NCBI GenBank assembly: GCA_947498125.1
Contig: CANMJH010000001.1
Coordinates: 1,735,679 to 1,799,678, forward strand
DNA from: an uncultured Nioella sp.
GTDB lineage: Bacteria > Pseudomonadota > Alphaproteobacteria > Rhodobacterales > Rhodobacteraceae
Direction: 5' to 3'
Length of the DNA stretch: 64,000 bases
Shown in pieces: positions 27,257-34,902 of the stretch (positions are counted from its first letter, which is position 1; the number at the start of each line of letters is the position of its first letter). The notes below the pieces were generated by a model. That model did no database searches. It was not told where the DNA came from and was given only the letters and a program-made list of their open reading frames with translations. Position numbers and translations under genes: made by a program.

Positions 27257-28846
27257 TTATTGACGAATTGTCAGGCGTTCAAGGGCGGCTCTGGTGTGCT
27301 CGCCCTGCGGCTGCACTTGGGTAAAGGCAATCAGGCTTGCCCCGCCTTTTAGCGGCGCAACTTTGCAATCCAAAACGTCGCCAGTGCGCAGGCTCACGCG
27401 ATCAGTCCATCCGCTTCGTTCACTGAACCCGCCTACAAAATCCCGGATTTCCCCCCAAAGCGGCGTGGGATAACTGGCCTCTTGCAGGCTGCGGGTCACG
27501 TCGACCACAGATGCGCCCTGCAGGTCCGTGCTGGCCTCTTTTGGCCAAATTTCACCAAAGGCGGCGTTGGATTTCATCCGCAAACCATCCTTGGAGAAAA
27601 CAACCATCGCGTCGTCTTGGGCATCGAAAACCGTTTGGTAAAGCTCTAGTTCTCCGCGGAATTTACGGGTCAATGACACCTCGGAACTGATGTCCTCGAA
27701 CATGAATGCCACTGCGCCATCGGCGTGAGGTCGGCCAATCACGCGGTAGGTTTGTCCGTTGGGCAGCGTCCATAACTCTTGATAAGAGCCGTCACGCGCC
27801 GCCGCCTCCAAGGCAGCCAGATCCGACTTCCAGCTTTGGTAATCCTTTGGTTCGGGCATCCGTTGATGCTCTCTCAACTGGTCAAGGAACGAATAGAGAT
27901 CCGGCCGCGTTGAGAGCCATTCGGTCGAGAGCGACGACAAGGTGACAAGCGCGGGATTAAAAAGCACCAACTGTCGACGTTTATCAAAAATAGCCAGACC
28001 AACCGGAAGATGCGCAAAAGTGCGGGACAAGGTCTGCACAAAATCCCGAAGCGACGTTTCCGCCTCGACCAACCTATCAATCGGACGAGCCGTGAACAGC
28101 CCCCCACCTTGCACGACACTCATTGAAATATCGTACCAAAGCGGCATGTCCTGATCGGCAACATAGACCGCGCAACGGCGAATTCGTCCTTCCTCAGGGG
28201 GCGGCGTCGTATGCTCGCGAAAGATGGCGTGGATTGGCCAGACCAGCGCGTCGGCATCGGCGTCGACGCGCTCTAGGGCAGAAAAGTACCCTGCATTGGC
28301 CCATGTAATCTTTCCATCTTCATCCTCTAGCCACATCACAGCGCCGCAATGGCCCATAGCGTGACGTAAGAATTCAACTTCACTTTCCACCGCGTCCAAC
28401 CCTGCCTTATCAACGACGCGGCGTTCATTTTCGCTGGTGCTGGCGACGACAGTGACGGTGATTTCCTCGCCCCGCGCATGACCAGTAATCGAGAGCGCGT
28501 CGTCGATGATCCGGCCGATTAATACAAACCCTTCGCGGCGCGTGCGCAGCCCGTCCATCTTGGCAGAAATATCTGGATTCAGTACCGAAAGCCCTTCGGT
28601 CAATTCCACCCAAGCGCCCACACGATCTTCGGGATCTGTTAAAAAAGCGTCATCTCCTTCTGGCCCATCCACAAGATAGCCGTCGCGAAATACGTAGTGG
28701 CGCGGGATATCGAAACCCTGCAGGAGCAAATGCCGGTTTCGAGCGCTGCTGCGTTGGCAGATGACGGTCAGTGTAACGGCAAGCGCGGCGGTTGACGCAC
28801 ACACGCTTAGCAAGACAATCACAATGGTCGGGTCAGAAATTTCCAT
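27257..28846 (-). CDS. divL: DivL-like membrane PAS-domain protein lacking a kinase domain
   Basis: A 529-residue protein with one N-terminal transmembrane helix (about 7-30) and about three PAS-like regions (roughly 150-265, 295-405 and 410-525; for example GLAIFDKRRQLVLFNPAL). No histidine-kinase dimerisation or ATPase domain follows. In Caulobacter DivL carries a tyrosine-kinase-like module and controls CckA-CtrA. The R. capsulatus protein called DivL is, as I recall, a PAS protein that affects CtrA and gene-transfer-agent production. The position directly upstream of tsaE also fits. The ATG at 28846 has an AGGTG ribosome site. The identity is inferred from architecture and gene order. Confidence 0.72.
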   Translation of the reverse strand: MEISDPTIVIVLLSVCASTAALAVTLTVICQRSSARNRHLLLQGFDIPRHYVFRDGYLVDGPEGDDAFLTDPEDRVGAWVELTEGLSVLNPDISAKMDGLRTRREGFVLIGRIIDDALSITGHARGEEITVTVVASTSENERRVVDKAGLDAVESEVEFLRHAMGHCGAVMWLEDEDGKITWANAGYFSALERVDADADALVWPIHAIFREHTTPPPEEGRIRRCAVYVADQDMPLWYDISMSVVQGGGLFTARPIDRLVEAETSLRDFVQTLSRTFAHLPVGLAIFDKRRQLVLFNPALVTLSSLSTEWLSTRPDLYSFLDQLREHQRMPEPKDYQSWKSDLAALEAAARDGSYQELWTLPNGQTYRVIGRPHADGAVAFMFEDISSEVSLTRKFRGELELYQTVFDAQDDAMVVFSKDGLRMKSNAAFGEIWPKEASTDLQGASVVDVTRSLQEASYPTPLWGEIRDFVGGFSERSGWTDRVSLRTGDVLDCKVAPLKGGASLIAFTQVQPQGEHTRAALERLTIRQ

Positions 28847-28893
28847 GGCAGAGCACCTTTTCGACGCGTTCTGACATAAGACGAGTTTATTGG

Positions 28894-28908
28894 TTAAAAG
28901 GGCGTTAA
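28894..28908. promoter_or_regulatory. CtrA-type binding site, TTAA-N7-TTAA
   Basis: TTAA (28894-28897), seven bases, TTAA (28905-28908) is an exact match to the full CtrA consensus. It lies 48-62 bp upstream of the divL-like start, in promoter position. The second half overlaps the regB stop codon. Confidence 0.55.
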
Positions 28909-30347
28909 ATCTGAATTCTCTGATTTTCTCCAAGCGGGCCACGCGCCTGATCAACCTTGACCTGTATATCCGCGCCTTTCCACGTCACTTCGACTTGAGC
29001 ACCGCGTTTTTCACTTTCTTCTTCCAACAATAAGAAAGGGTTAGAGGCATTAGAGAACTTCAGACTCGCACCTGAGCGTTCAAGCAACGTTTTGGAAATA
29101 AACAGGCCCAAACCCATCCCTTCATAGCCCGGTCGCTGCAAGTCATTGTCTGCCCTTTCGACCTTTCGACGCCGCAAAAACGGATCTCCAAGGTGGCCAA
29201 TCAGGTCTTGAGGATAACCGTCACCGTCATCCGTAACGCAAAGTCGGATCTCGATATCCGTCCATTTGCCATCCACCCATTTCGGATCGGTCCAATCGCC
29301 TTCGATCCAGATCCGTTTGGACGCGAAATCGACGGCATTTTGGACAAGATTTCGCACGCCGTGAATAATCTCAGGGCGGCGATCAATCACAGGCTCGGCG
29401 TTCTGGGAATCATCTCGGGGCGCGAACTGAAAGTTGACGTCAATTCCCCGGAAGATATGCGGCTCGGCAGCCTCTCGAATAACGGCCGAAAACAGCGCGG
29501 AATGCATATGGAGGTCGTCTTTGCCCATTTGTCCCATATCACGCAGAATATCGCGGCAGCGATCGGCCTGTTCTCGAATGAGCATAGCATCTTCGGCCAG
29601 AACTTTGTTATCGGCCAATTCCTCGGCCAGTTCGGTGGAGACCAACTTAATCGTCGCAAGTGGTGTACCCAGCTCATGCGCGGCCGCGGCGACGACACCG
29701 CCCAAATCCGTAAGTTTTTGTTCGCGCGCCAAGGCCTCATGTGCGGCCATCAAGGCGCGGCTCATGGTGTGGATCTCACGCGAGACGCGCCGTGCATATC
29801 CCGAAAGGAACAAAATTCCGATGACGATTGATACCCAAAACCCTGTCCGGATCAGGTCTGGAATGATGATCTCGCGCCCGTCGGCGGTCTGCAGCGGTAG
29901 GTGGAAAAAAGCCAAGCCCGTAATCAAAAGAGTCGCAGCAATGCCCAATATGACCGTTGAACGCAGCGTCAGGGCCGTCGCCGAGATAGTGACCGGTGCC
30001 ACGATGAGCAGCGCAAACGGGTTGTTTAAGCCGCCCGTTAAAAACAACAAAAAGGACAGCTGAATAAGATCAAAGAGCAGCGTCAGCATTGCGTCCCAAT
30101 CGTTCAGTCTTTGATTGGGCGGGAAGATCGCCATTGCGATCATATTGGACAGAACAGACGCCCCAATCGCCAAAAAACACAGGCCAAGTTCAACTTGCAG
30201 CCCCATTCGAAAACTGGCCAGAACCACGGCAACTGTCTGGCCGAAAATCGCCATCCACCGCAGCAGCAGTAGCGTCCTTAGTCGGACCCAGTCGCTGCTA
30301 AGATCGCGGGCCAAAGAATTGCCTCTAGGGCGGGTGTCACGGGCCAT
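28905..30347 (-). CDS. regB: Redox sensor histidine kinase RegB/PrrB
   Basis: A 480-residue sensor kinase with six N-terminal transmembrane helices and the quinone-binding motif GGLNNPF (105-111). The phosphorylated His is H224 (AAAAHELGTPLATI) and the redox-sensing Cys is C264 (ADRCRDILRDMG), one residue from the numbers known for R. capsulatus RegB (H225, C265). The ATPase motifs GDGYP and GMGLGLFI follow. It signals ubiquinone and thiol redox state to RegA. A GTG at 30371 would add eight residues. It is divergent from senC. Confidence 0.93.
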   Translation of the reverse strand: MARDTRPRGNSLARDLSSDWVRLRTLLLLRWMAIFGQTVAVVLASFRMGLQVELGLCFLAIGASVLSNMIAMAIFPPNQRLNDWDAMLTLLFDLIQLSFLLFLTGGLNNPFALLIVAPVTISATALTLRSTVILGIAATLLITGLAFFHLPLQTADGREIIIPDLIRTGFWVSIVIGILFLSGYARRVSREIHTMSRALMAAHEALAREQKLTDLGGVVAAAAHELGTPLATIKLVSTELAEELADNKVLAEDAMLIREQADRCRDILRDMGQMGKDDLHMHSALFSAVIREAAEPHIFRGIDVNFQFAPRDDSQNAEPVIDRRPEIIHGVRNLVQNAVDFASKRIWIEGDWTDPKWVDGKWTDIEIRLCVTDDGDGYPQDLIGHLGDPFLRRRKVERADNDLQRPGYEGMGLGLFISKTLLERSGASLKFSNASNPFLLLEEESEKRGAQVEVTWKGADIQVKVDQARGPLGENQRIQI

Positions 30348-30446
30348 TTTGCAATCAGGGCTTTCTGTCACAGTTGCGCATTCGTGAATTGATAGACGCG
30401 AAAAAATCCCGGATCAACGCCACTACACCTTTTCGGAGTGCGTAAG

Positions 30447-31085
30447 ATGAATAAGATCTATGCCATAAGCGCCCTTGCGATCGTTGCGGCCCTAACCGGA
30501 GGCATCGGCGCAACGCTCTTGCTTGATAGCTGGTCGCGCGACGACAGTGCTGATGCTTTCGGAGAATGCCGGGAGAGCCGTGTTGCGGGCGCGGGTGATA
30601 TTGGCGGCCCGTTCGAGCTGGTTTCAGAAACCGGCGAAACGGTTACGGACACCGATGTCATTACCCAGCCGAGCTTGTTGTATTTCGGCTATACCTTTTG
30701 CCCCGATGTCTGCCCGCTCGATAACGCGCGCAACGTTGTGGCAATTGAAATTCTTGAAGAACAGGGTCAGATCGTAACGCCTGTCTTTATCACGATCGAC
30801 CCAGAACGTGACACGCCCGACCAGCTCGCGACCTTTACCGACAACATGCATCCTCGCATGATCGGCCTGACGGGCAGTCTCGATCAAACCAGCGCAGCAT
30901 CACGCGCGTACCGGACGTATTTCTCGCATCAAGAGCCCGATGAAGATGGATATTATCTGGTCGATCATTCCACTTCGACCTATCTGGTTCTTCCAGAGCA
31001 CGGATTCGTCGAGTTTTTCAGCCGCAACGCGCTACCAGAAGAAATGGCAGAGACCATTTCTTGTTTTGTGAATGCGGCATCATAA
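30447..31085 (+). CDS. senC: SCO1/SenC/PrrC copper chaperone
   Basis: A 212-residue membrane-anchored thioredoxin-fold protein with an N-terminal transmembrane helix (about 5-28). Copper ligands are C85 and C89 (FCPDVCP) and H174 (LVDHSTS). It assists assembly of the CuA site of cytochrome oxidase and modulates RegB signalling in Rhodobacter. The ATG at 30447 follows a CGGAG ribosome site; a GTG 9 bp upstream is an alternative. It lies between regB and regA as in the Rhodobacter locus. Confidence 0.93.
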   Translation: MNKIYAISALAIVAALTGGIGATLLLDSWSRDDSADAFGECRESRVAGAGDIGGPFELVSETGETVTDTDVITQPSLLYFGYTFCPDVCPLDNARNVVAIEILEEQGQIVTPVFITIDPERDTPDQLATFTDNMHPRMIGLTGSLDQTSAASRAYRTYFSHQEPDEDGYYLVDHSTSTYLVLPEHGFVEFFSRNALPEEMAETISCFVNAAS

Positions 31086-31111
31086 ACCTGATGCGTGCCG
31101 TTTGACCCCGG

Positions 31112-31127
31112 TAGACGAACTCGTCTA
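31112..31127. promoter_or_regulatory. Inverted repeat upstream of regA
   Basis: TAGACGA-AC-TCGTCTA is a perfect 7-bp inverted repeat in the 74-bp senC-regA gap. A TTGACC element lies at 31102-31107 with TCTAAC 16 bp downstream, so the repeat sits within a possible regA promoter. Confidence 0.4.
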
Positions 31128-31159
31128 ACCTAGGACACGCGGACAGGGAGGGACAAGCC

Positions 31160-31717
31160 ATGGCCAATGAACGAAAACTCCGGGACATTGGGCCCGATAA
31201 CACGCTACTTTTGGTTGATGACGACGAGCCGTTTCTGCGTCGCCTAGAGCGCGCAATGGAAAAACGCGGCTTTTCTGTCGAGGCTGCTGGGTCGGTCGCG
31301 GGCGGCAAAGCCATCGCGACGGCGCGCCCACCAGCCTATGCGGTGGTTGATTTACGACTAGAGGACGGGAACGGGCTCGACGTGGTTGAGGCGTTGCGTG
31401 AAAAGCGCCCCGATAGCCGCGTGGTCGTATTGACCGGTTATGGTGCGATTGCGACCGCGGTGGCCGCAGTCAAAATCGGCGCAACAGACTATTTGTCGAA
31501 ACCTGCAGATGCCAATGATGTAACGGCGGCTTTGCTGGCCGAAGATGAAGAAATGCCGCCCCCTCCGGAAAACCCAATGTCGGCAGACCGGGTCCGGTGG
31601 GAGCATATTCAGCGCGTCTACGAGCTGTGTGATCGGAATGTTTCGGAAACCGCCCGGCGTTTAAATATGCATCGGCGCACCCTGCAACGCATTTTGGCCA
31701 AACGCAGCCCACGGTGA
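31160..31717 (+). CDS. regA: Redox response regulator RegA/PrrA/ActR
   Basis: A 185-residue response regulator. The receiver domain has acidic residues DDD near 20-22 and the phospho-acceptor D64 (AVVDLRLEDG). A short proline linker (MPPPPENP) leads to a Fis-type helix-turn-helix (NVSETARRLNMHRRTLQRIL). RegA globally controls respiration, carbon and nitrogen fixation, and photosynthesis where present. No photosynthesis genes are in the window. A GGGAGGGA ribosome site precedes the ATG. Confidence 0.96.
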   Translation: MANERKLRDIGPDNTLLLVDDDEPFLRRLERAMEKRGFSVEAAGSVAGGKAIATARPPAYAVVDLRLEDGNGLDVVEALREKRPDSRVVVLTGYGAIATAVAAVKIGATDYLSKPADANDVTAALLAEDEEMPPPPENPMSADRVRWEHIQRVYELCDRNVSETARRLNMHRRTLQRILAKRSPR

Positions 31718-32217
31718 TGCGGCGGCTTTGGCTAATCGCGGGCGCATTTGCGCTGGCCGGATGCCTTGGCCCGGCGCCAGTTCCGTCAGCAGTCGCGCCC
31801 CCTTCTGTGGCCGGGATCTCACCGGATGCAGAAGGGTTGCAGCCAAGCGGCACGCCACTGCGCATTGATTTTGGCCGCGCTCAGGCTGGCGTCATAGAAA
31901 CGGTCAGCCGCATCTTGCGTGATGAGCCCGACGGCGTTTTCACCAATTCTGAATGTGGCGCAGGGCCGACAACCATCGCAAGGTGGGACGATGGGCTAAT
32001 GTTGCTCTTCACAGAGGGCGATTTTCGCGGTTGGGTACTGGATGGCGCCGCCTATACCGCTGGAAACGGCCTTACACCCGGCGAACAAGTGCCAGAAATT
32101 CCGCTGCGAGACACCACCTTGGGGCAGGAATTTGAACAAGGCGGCATTTTTGGCCTAAGCGAAGATGGCGAAACCATTGCGCTTCTTTGGGTCGGCACGA
32201 CCTGTTTCTTCCGCTAA
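31717..32217 (+). CDS. Lipoprotein of unknown function
   Basis: A 166-residue exported protein with lipobox LAGC near residue 16 and a proline-rich stretch after it. Two further cysteines (SECGAG and the C-terminal TTCFFR) could form a disulfide. Start and regA stop share a base (TGATG), so translation is probably coupled to regA. In Rhodobacter the next gene after regA is hvrA; nothing H-NS-like is found here. Its 3' end overlaps the convergent LysR gene by 4 bp. Confidence 0.75.
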   Translation: MRRLWLIAGAFALAGCLGPAPVPSAVAPPSVAGISPDAEGLQPSGTPLRIDFGRAQAGVIETVSRILRDEPDGVFTNSECGAGPTTIARWDDGLMLLFTEGDFRGWVLDGAAYTAGNGLTPGEQVPEIPLRDTTLGQEFEQGGIFGLSEDGETIALLWVGTTCFFR

Positions 32218-33107
32218 ACCTGCGCCAGCAGCCATCTTGAAAGCGTCTTAGCGCGCGGCGTGGCTACGCCGGGCGTATTGAGAAGATAATAGCCCAGATC
32301 TTCTTCTTCTGGCTGCTCAAGAAGCGCGACCAGCGCCCCGCTTTCGATATCCCGCTCGACGACAGCATACGATTGCAATGACACGCCCGCCCCTGCGCGA
32401 CAGGCCGCCAGAACCAAACTGTTGGTCTCAAGTTCGGTGCTGTTCAGGCAATCGGGTTTCAGGCCTTGCGCGCGGATCCAGCTTTCCAGCTCGCCATAGC
32501 CGCGATGGGTTAGCCAAGGCAGCGCGGCCAGTTGCGTCGCGGCATCTGGCGATGAGGCAGAATATTCTTTGGGCAATCGCGCGGCGACGGATGGGCAAGC
32601 CACAACAAGACTTAGCGCATTGGCCAGATAGCGGGCCTCAAGCCCCGGCCATTTACCTGAGCCATAGCGAATAGCAAAATCATGACCCTCTCGGCGCAGG
32701 TCATGCACTCGATTATCCGCCGCGATTGTCACTGGTATGTCGGGATGCGCCGACCAAAATTTAGCAATGCGAGGCATCAGCCAATTTTCGGCAAAAGTAA
32801 CGGTTGTGGTCAACGAAATGGGCTGTGCCCCTTTGGCCTGCATCAAGGATCGTACACCTGCGCCAATCTCGGCAAATCCTGCATTCAAATCTCCGGCCAA
32901 TTGCCGTCCAGCTGCGGTTGGAACCATCCCGCGACCAGCCCGTTCCAACAGCGCCTGACCAAAGTGAGTTTCTAGGCTGCGGACATGTTGGGCAATTGCT
33001 GCATGTGTCACGTTCAACTCGCGTGCAGCGGCCGAAAAACTCTGCAGCCGGGCCGCGGCCTCGAAGGCGCGCAGCGCTGAAAGGGATGGAATATCTCGCC
33101 AATCCAT
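32214..33107 (-). CDS. LysR-family regulator, GcvA-like (possible HvrB counterpart)
   Basis: A 297-residue regulator with an N-terminal winged helix (SALRAFEAAARLQSFSAAARELNVTHAAIAQHVRSLE region) and a periplasmic-binding-like effector domain. Its start follows the GcvA-type pattern (IPSLSALRAFEAAAR). R. capsulatus has a LysR regulator, HvrB, between regA-hvrA and ahcY that controls orf5 and ahcY. The similar position suggests an HvrB-like role, but this rests on gene order only. It is divergent from the 55-codon ORF at 33208. Confidence 0.85.
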   Translation of the reverse strand: MDWRDIPSLSALRAFEAAARLQSFSAAARELNVTHAAIAQHVRSLETHFGQALLERAGRGMVPTAAGRQLAGDLNAGFAEIGAGVRSLMQAKGAQPISLTTTVTFAENWLMPRIAKFWSAHPDIPVTIAADNRVHDLRREGHDFAIRYGSGKWPGLEARYLANALSLVVACPSVAARLPKEYSASSPDAATQLAALPWLTHRGYGELESWIRAQGLKPDCLNSTELETNSLVLAACRAGAGVSLQSYAVVERDIESGALVALLEQPEEEDLGYYLLNTPGVATPRAKTLSRWLLAQV

Positions 33108-33207
33108 ATCTGTAACCTCAACTTACATATCGCGAGTATTCCTGATTGGGATTCTCTTCGCAAGTCCGATAATTATTCCTCATGCCCAGATAGAGGAGCC
33201 TATCCAA

Positions 33208-33375
33208 ATGTTGAAATTCCTGACACGCCGCACCCCGCCCAAAAAGCCTTTAAATCATTGGGCCGCGCCAAGTAATTGGCGCAACGGTGATGAAGATCCG
33301 ATGTCACGCAAAGAGCGCCAGGCTGCGGCACGCCGCGATTTGCGTGCCTCTATTGAGCAATCTCGCCTCTGGTAG
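33208..33375 (+). CDS. Small basic protein, 55 residues, unknown
   Basis: An ATG preceded at good distance by GAGGAG opens a 55-codon frame rich in Arg and Lys. It begins MLKFLTRRTPPKKPLNHWAA and ends in SRKERQAAARRDLRASIEQS plus four residues. The C-terminal half looks like a charged helix. It is divergent from the LysR gene with 100 bp between the starts and is followed by a hairpin, so it looks like an independent gene. It could be the counterpart of orf5 of the R. capsulatus hvrB-orf5-ahcY region; this is a guess. Confidence 0.62.
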   Translation: MLKFLTRRTPPKKPLNHWAAPSNWRNGDEDPMSRKERQAAARRDLRASIEQSRLW

Positions 33376-33424
33376 TATTTGTGTCAGTTAGCACAGATTA
33401 GATCGGACAAAATGAAACCCGGCA

Positions 33425-33440
33425 CCGCCTGAAAAGGCGG
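33425..33440 (+). terminator. Short GAAA-loop hairpin
   Basis: CCGCCT-GAAA-AGGCGG forms a 6-bp stem with a stable tetraloop, 50 bp after the 55-codon ORF and just before the stop of the convergent GNAT gene. No strong T-run follows. Confidence 0.45.
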
Positions 33441-33445
33441 CGCTT

Positions 33446-33931
33446 CTAACTGATGATTTTTAGGCGTTTCGACACCCGGTCTACCGGCGATCCATCGGAC
33501 AAAGGTTGACCCTTCCGAACCGAGTGGTCGGCGAACCCCATTCGGGCGTAATAGGCCAGCCCGCCAGCGTTATCTGCCCGGATCGTTGCGTCGATTGTGT
33601 CATATCCCAAGGCCAAAGCTGCCACCCGGGTCTTTACAAATAGCGCAGAGCCAATTCCGCGCTGCGTACCGCCAACTTTCGCAAACGTCGCAATTTGCGC
33701 CAGGCCTTCAGTTCCCGACGGATGTGGCTCGATATATTGAAAGCCGATTACGTTTCCATCTGCTTCGGCGACATGTACCGCCGAGCCAGATTTTGTTCCT
33801 GACAAATGCCCTTCTAGAAAGGTTGCCGGCACGGTTCCTTCAAAGGCTGTTGTGCCGCCAATGTCGACGATTTCCTGCAAGATCTCGATCATCGCTTGTC
33901 CATCGGACGAACGCCCGCTTCGAACAATCAT
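33446..33931 (-). CDS. GNAT-family N-acetyltransferase
   Basis: A 161-residue acetyltransferase with the acetyl-CoA pyrophosphate loop TQRGIGSALF (about 97-106) and the C-terminal ADNAGGLAYYARMGF segment. The substrate is unknown. The start overlaps the HD-hydrolase stop (ATGA), so the two genes form a small operon transcribed leftward. Confidence 0.86.
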   Translation of the reverse strand: MIVRSGRSSDGQAMIEILQEIVDIGGTTAFEGTVPATFLEGHLSGTKSGSAVHVAEADGNVIGFQYIEPHPSGTEGLAQIATFAKVGGTQRGIGSALFVKTRVAALALGYDTIDATIRADNAGGLAYYARMGFADHSVRKGQPLSDGSPVDRVSKRLKIIS

Positions 33932-34521
33932 AACGCCTCCATCAACTCAGCATGCCGCGACACAAATTCGGCTCGGACTTCAATCGGCGGACGCAAACGC
34001 AGCACGAGCGAGGCCGCCAAATCATTTGGGACACGGCCAAAAAACTTGTTGGCTTCTTCGACTGAGAACCCGGCCAATTGTGTCGCTTCAAGCCAAGCCG
34101 ATATCTTATCCGCCCTCTTTATCTTGGTCTTTATCCATTTCGGTATCTGGCCTGGCAGACCAAAACGAATGTGGATTGCTGCGGCCAAGCGCTCGTCCAA
34201 TGCTTCGTAATCTGGCCCAACCGCTGCCTTCACCGGACTAATCATATCGCCAATTACGTATTCAGGTGCGTCATGCAGCAGTGCCGCCAAACGCCATTTC
34301 ACGGGCACATCCGGATGTTGGCGGACAAAGATTTCTTCGACAAGTATGGAGTGTTCGGCCACCGAATAGGCAAAATCTCCGGCTGTCTGTCCATTCCAAC
34401 GCGCTACAAACGCCAGCCCATGCGCGATGTCCTCGATCTCGATATCAACAGGTGTGGGATCCAGCAAATCTAACCGTCTGCCAGACAACATTCGTTGCCA
34501 GGCACGGGGTGGCTTTGGCAT
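33928..34521 (-). CDS. HD-domain phosphohydrolase, YfbR-like
   Basis: A 197-residue HD-superfamily enzyme. Metal ligands are recognisable as H57 (VAEHSILV), H83-D84 (LLHDAPEYVIGD) and a later Asp (KRADKISAW). The closest characterised type is the 5'-deoxynucleotidase YfbR, which hydrolyses dNMPs. It is first in a two-gene operon with the GNAT and is divergent from the 28-codon ORF. Confidence 0.82.
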   Translation of the reverse strand: MPKPPRAWQRMLSGRRLDLLDPTPVDIEIEDIAHGLAFVARWNGQTAGDFAYSVAEHSILVEEIFVRQHPDVPVKWRLAALLHDAPEYVIGDMISPVKAAVGPDYEALDERLAAAIHIRFGLPGQIPKWIKTKIKRADKISAWLEATQLAGFSVEEANKFFGRVPNDLAASLVLRLRPPIEVRAEFVSRHAELMEAL

Positions 34522-34676
34522 TATGGCATCTCCAGTTGTGCACCTGTTAATATTGAATAGACATTGCCCGCATCAGCGTAAACCTTCCGTAGCGCGAGCT
34601 ACTAGAGATTCCGTTAGGAAATCCGAACTTCTCACGCTAATCTCTGTACCGTTAACTCATTTCAAGGGAGCAAATC

Positions 34677-34763
34677 ATGACAAAAGAAGAAAAATCCGGC
34701 GGCGGCAAAAGTGGTGGTGCAAAAGAAGACGGTGGCACTACCGGCCCAAGCAAAGGGAAATAA
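34677..34763 (+). CDS. 28-residue Gly/Lys-rich peptide gene
   Basis: An AAGGGAG ribosome site precedes an ATG that opens 28 codons and ends in TAA. The product is almost entirely Gly, Lys, Glu, Ser, Thr and Ala (begins MTKEEKSGGGKSGG), with no hydrophobic core, so it is probably disordered and cytosolic. A textbook terminator lies 22 bp after the stop, giving a compact transcription unit between the HD hydrolase and ahcY. It could encode a small stress-type protein or be part of an sRNA. Confidence 0.6.
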   Translation: MTKEEKSGGGKSGGAKEDGGTTGPSKGK

Positions 34764-34785
34764 TTCGTTTTGCAATTTTCAGATG

Positions 34786-34820
34786 CCGGGGCGCTTCGCT
34801 TGTAGCGCCCCGGTTTTTTT
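34786..34820 (+). terminator. Strong rho-independent terminator
   Basis: A 10-bp stem (CCGGGGCGCT / AGCGCCCCGG, loop of 8) is followed by seven T residues. It closes the 28-codon gene and isolates ahcY. Confidence 0.93.
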
Positions 34821-34902
34821 GTGCCGCTGCATGGCATTGAAGCCGTGCCACGGGCCTGTTATGTCGCGCACAACAATTTGATGCGCCCTTTAGGAGGCCC
34901 CA

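Noticed and set aside
34821..34902. SAH or SAM/SAH riboswitch in front of ahcY
   Set aside because: The leader can form a small GCGC stem near the ribosome site, but the loop lacks the bases needed to pair with the ribosome-binding region in the SAM/SAH class, and the SAH consensus is not visible.
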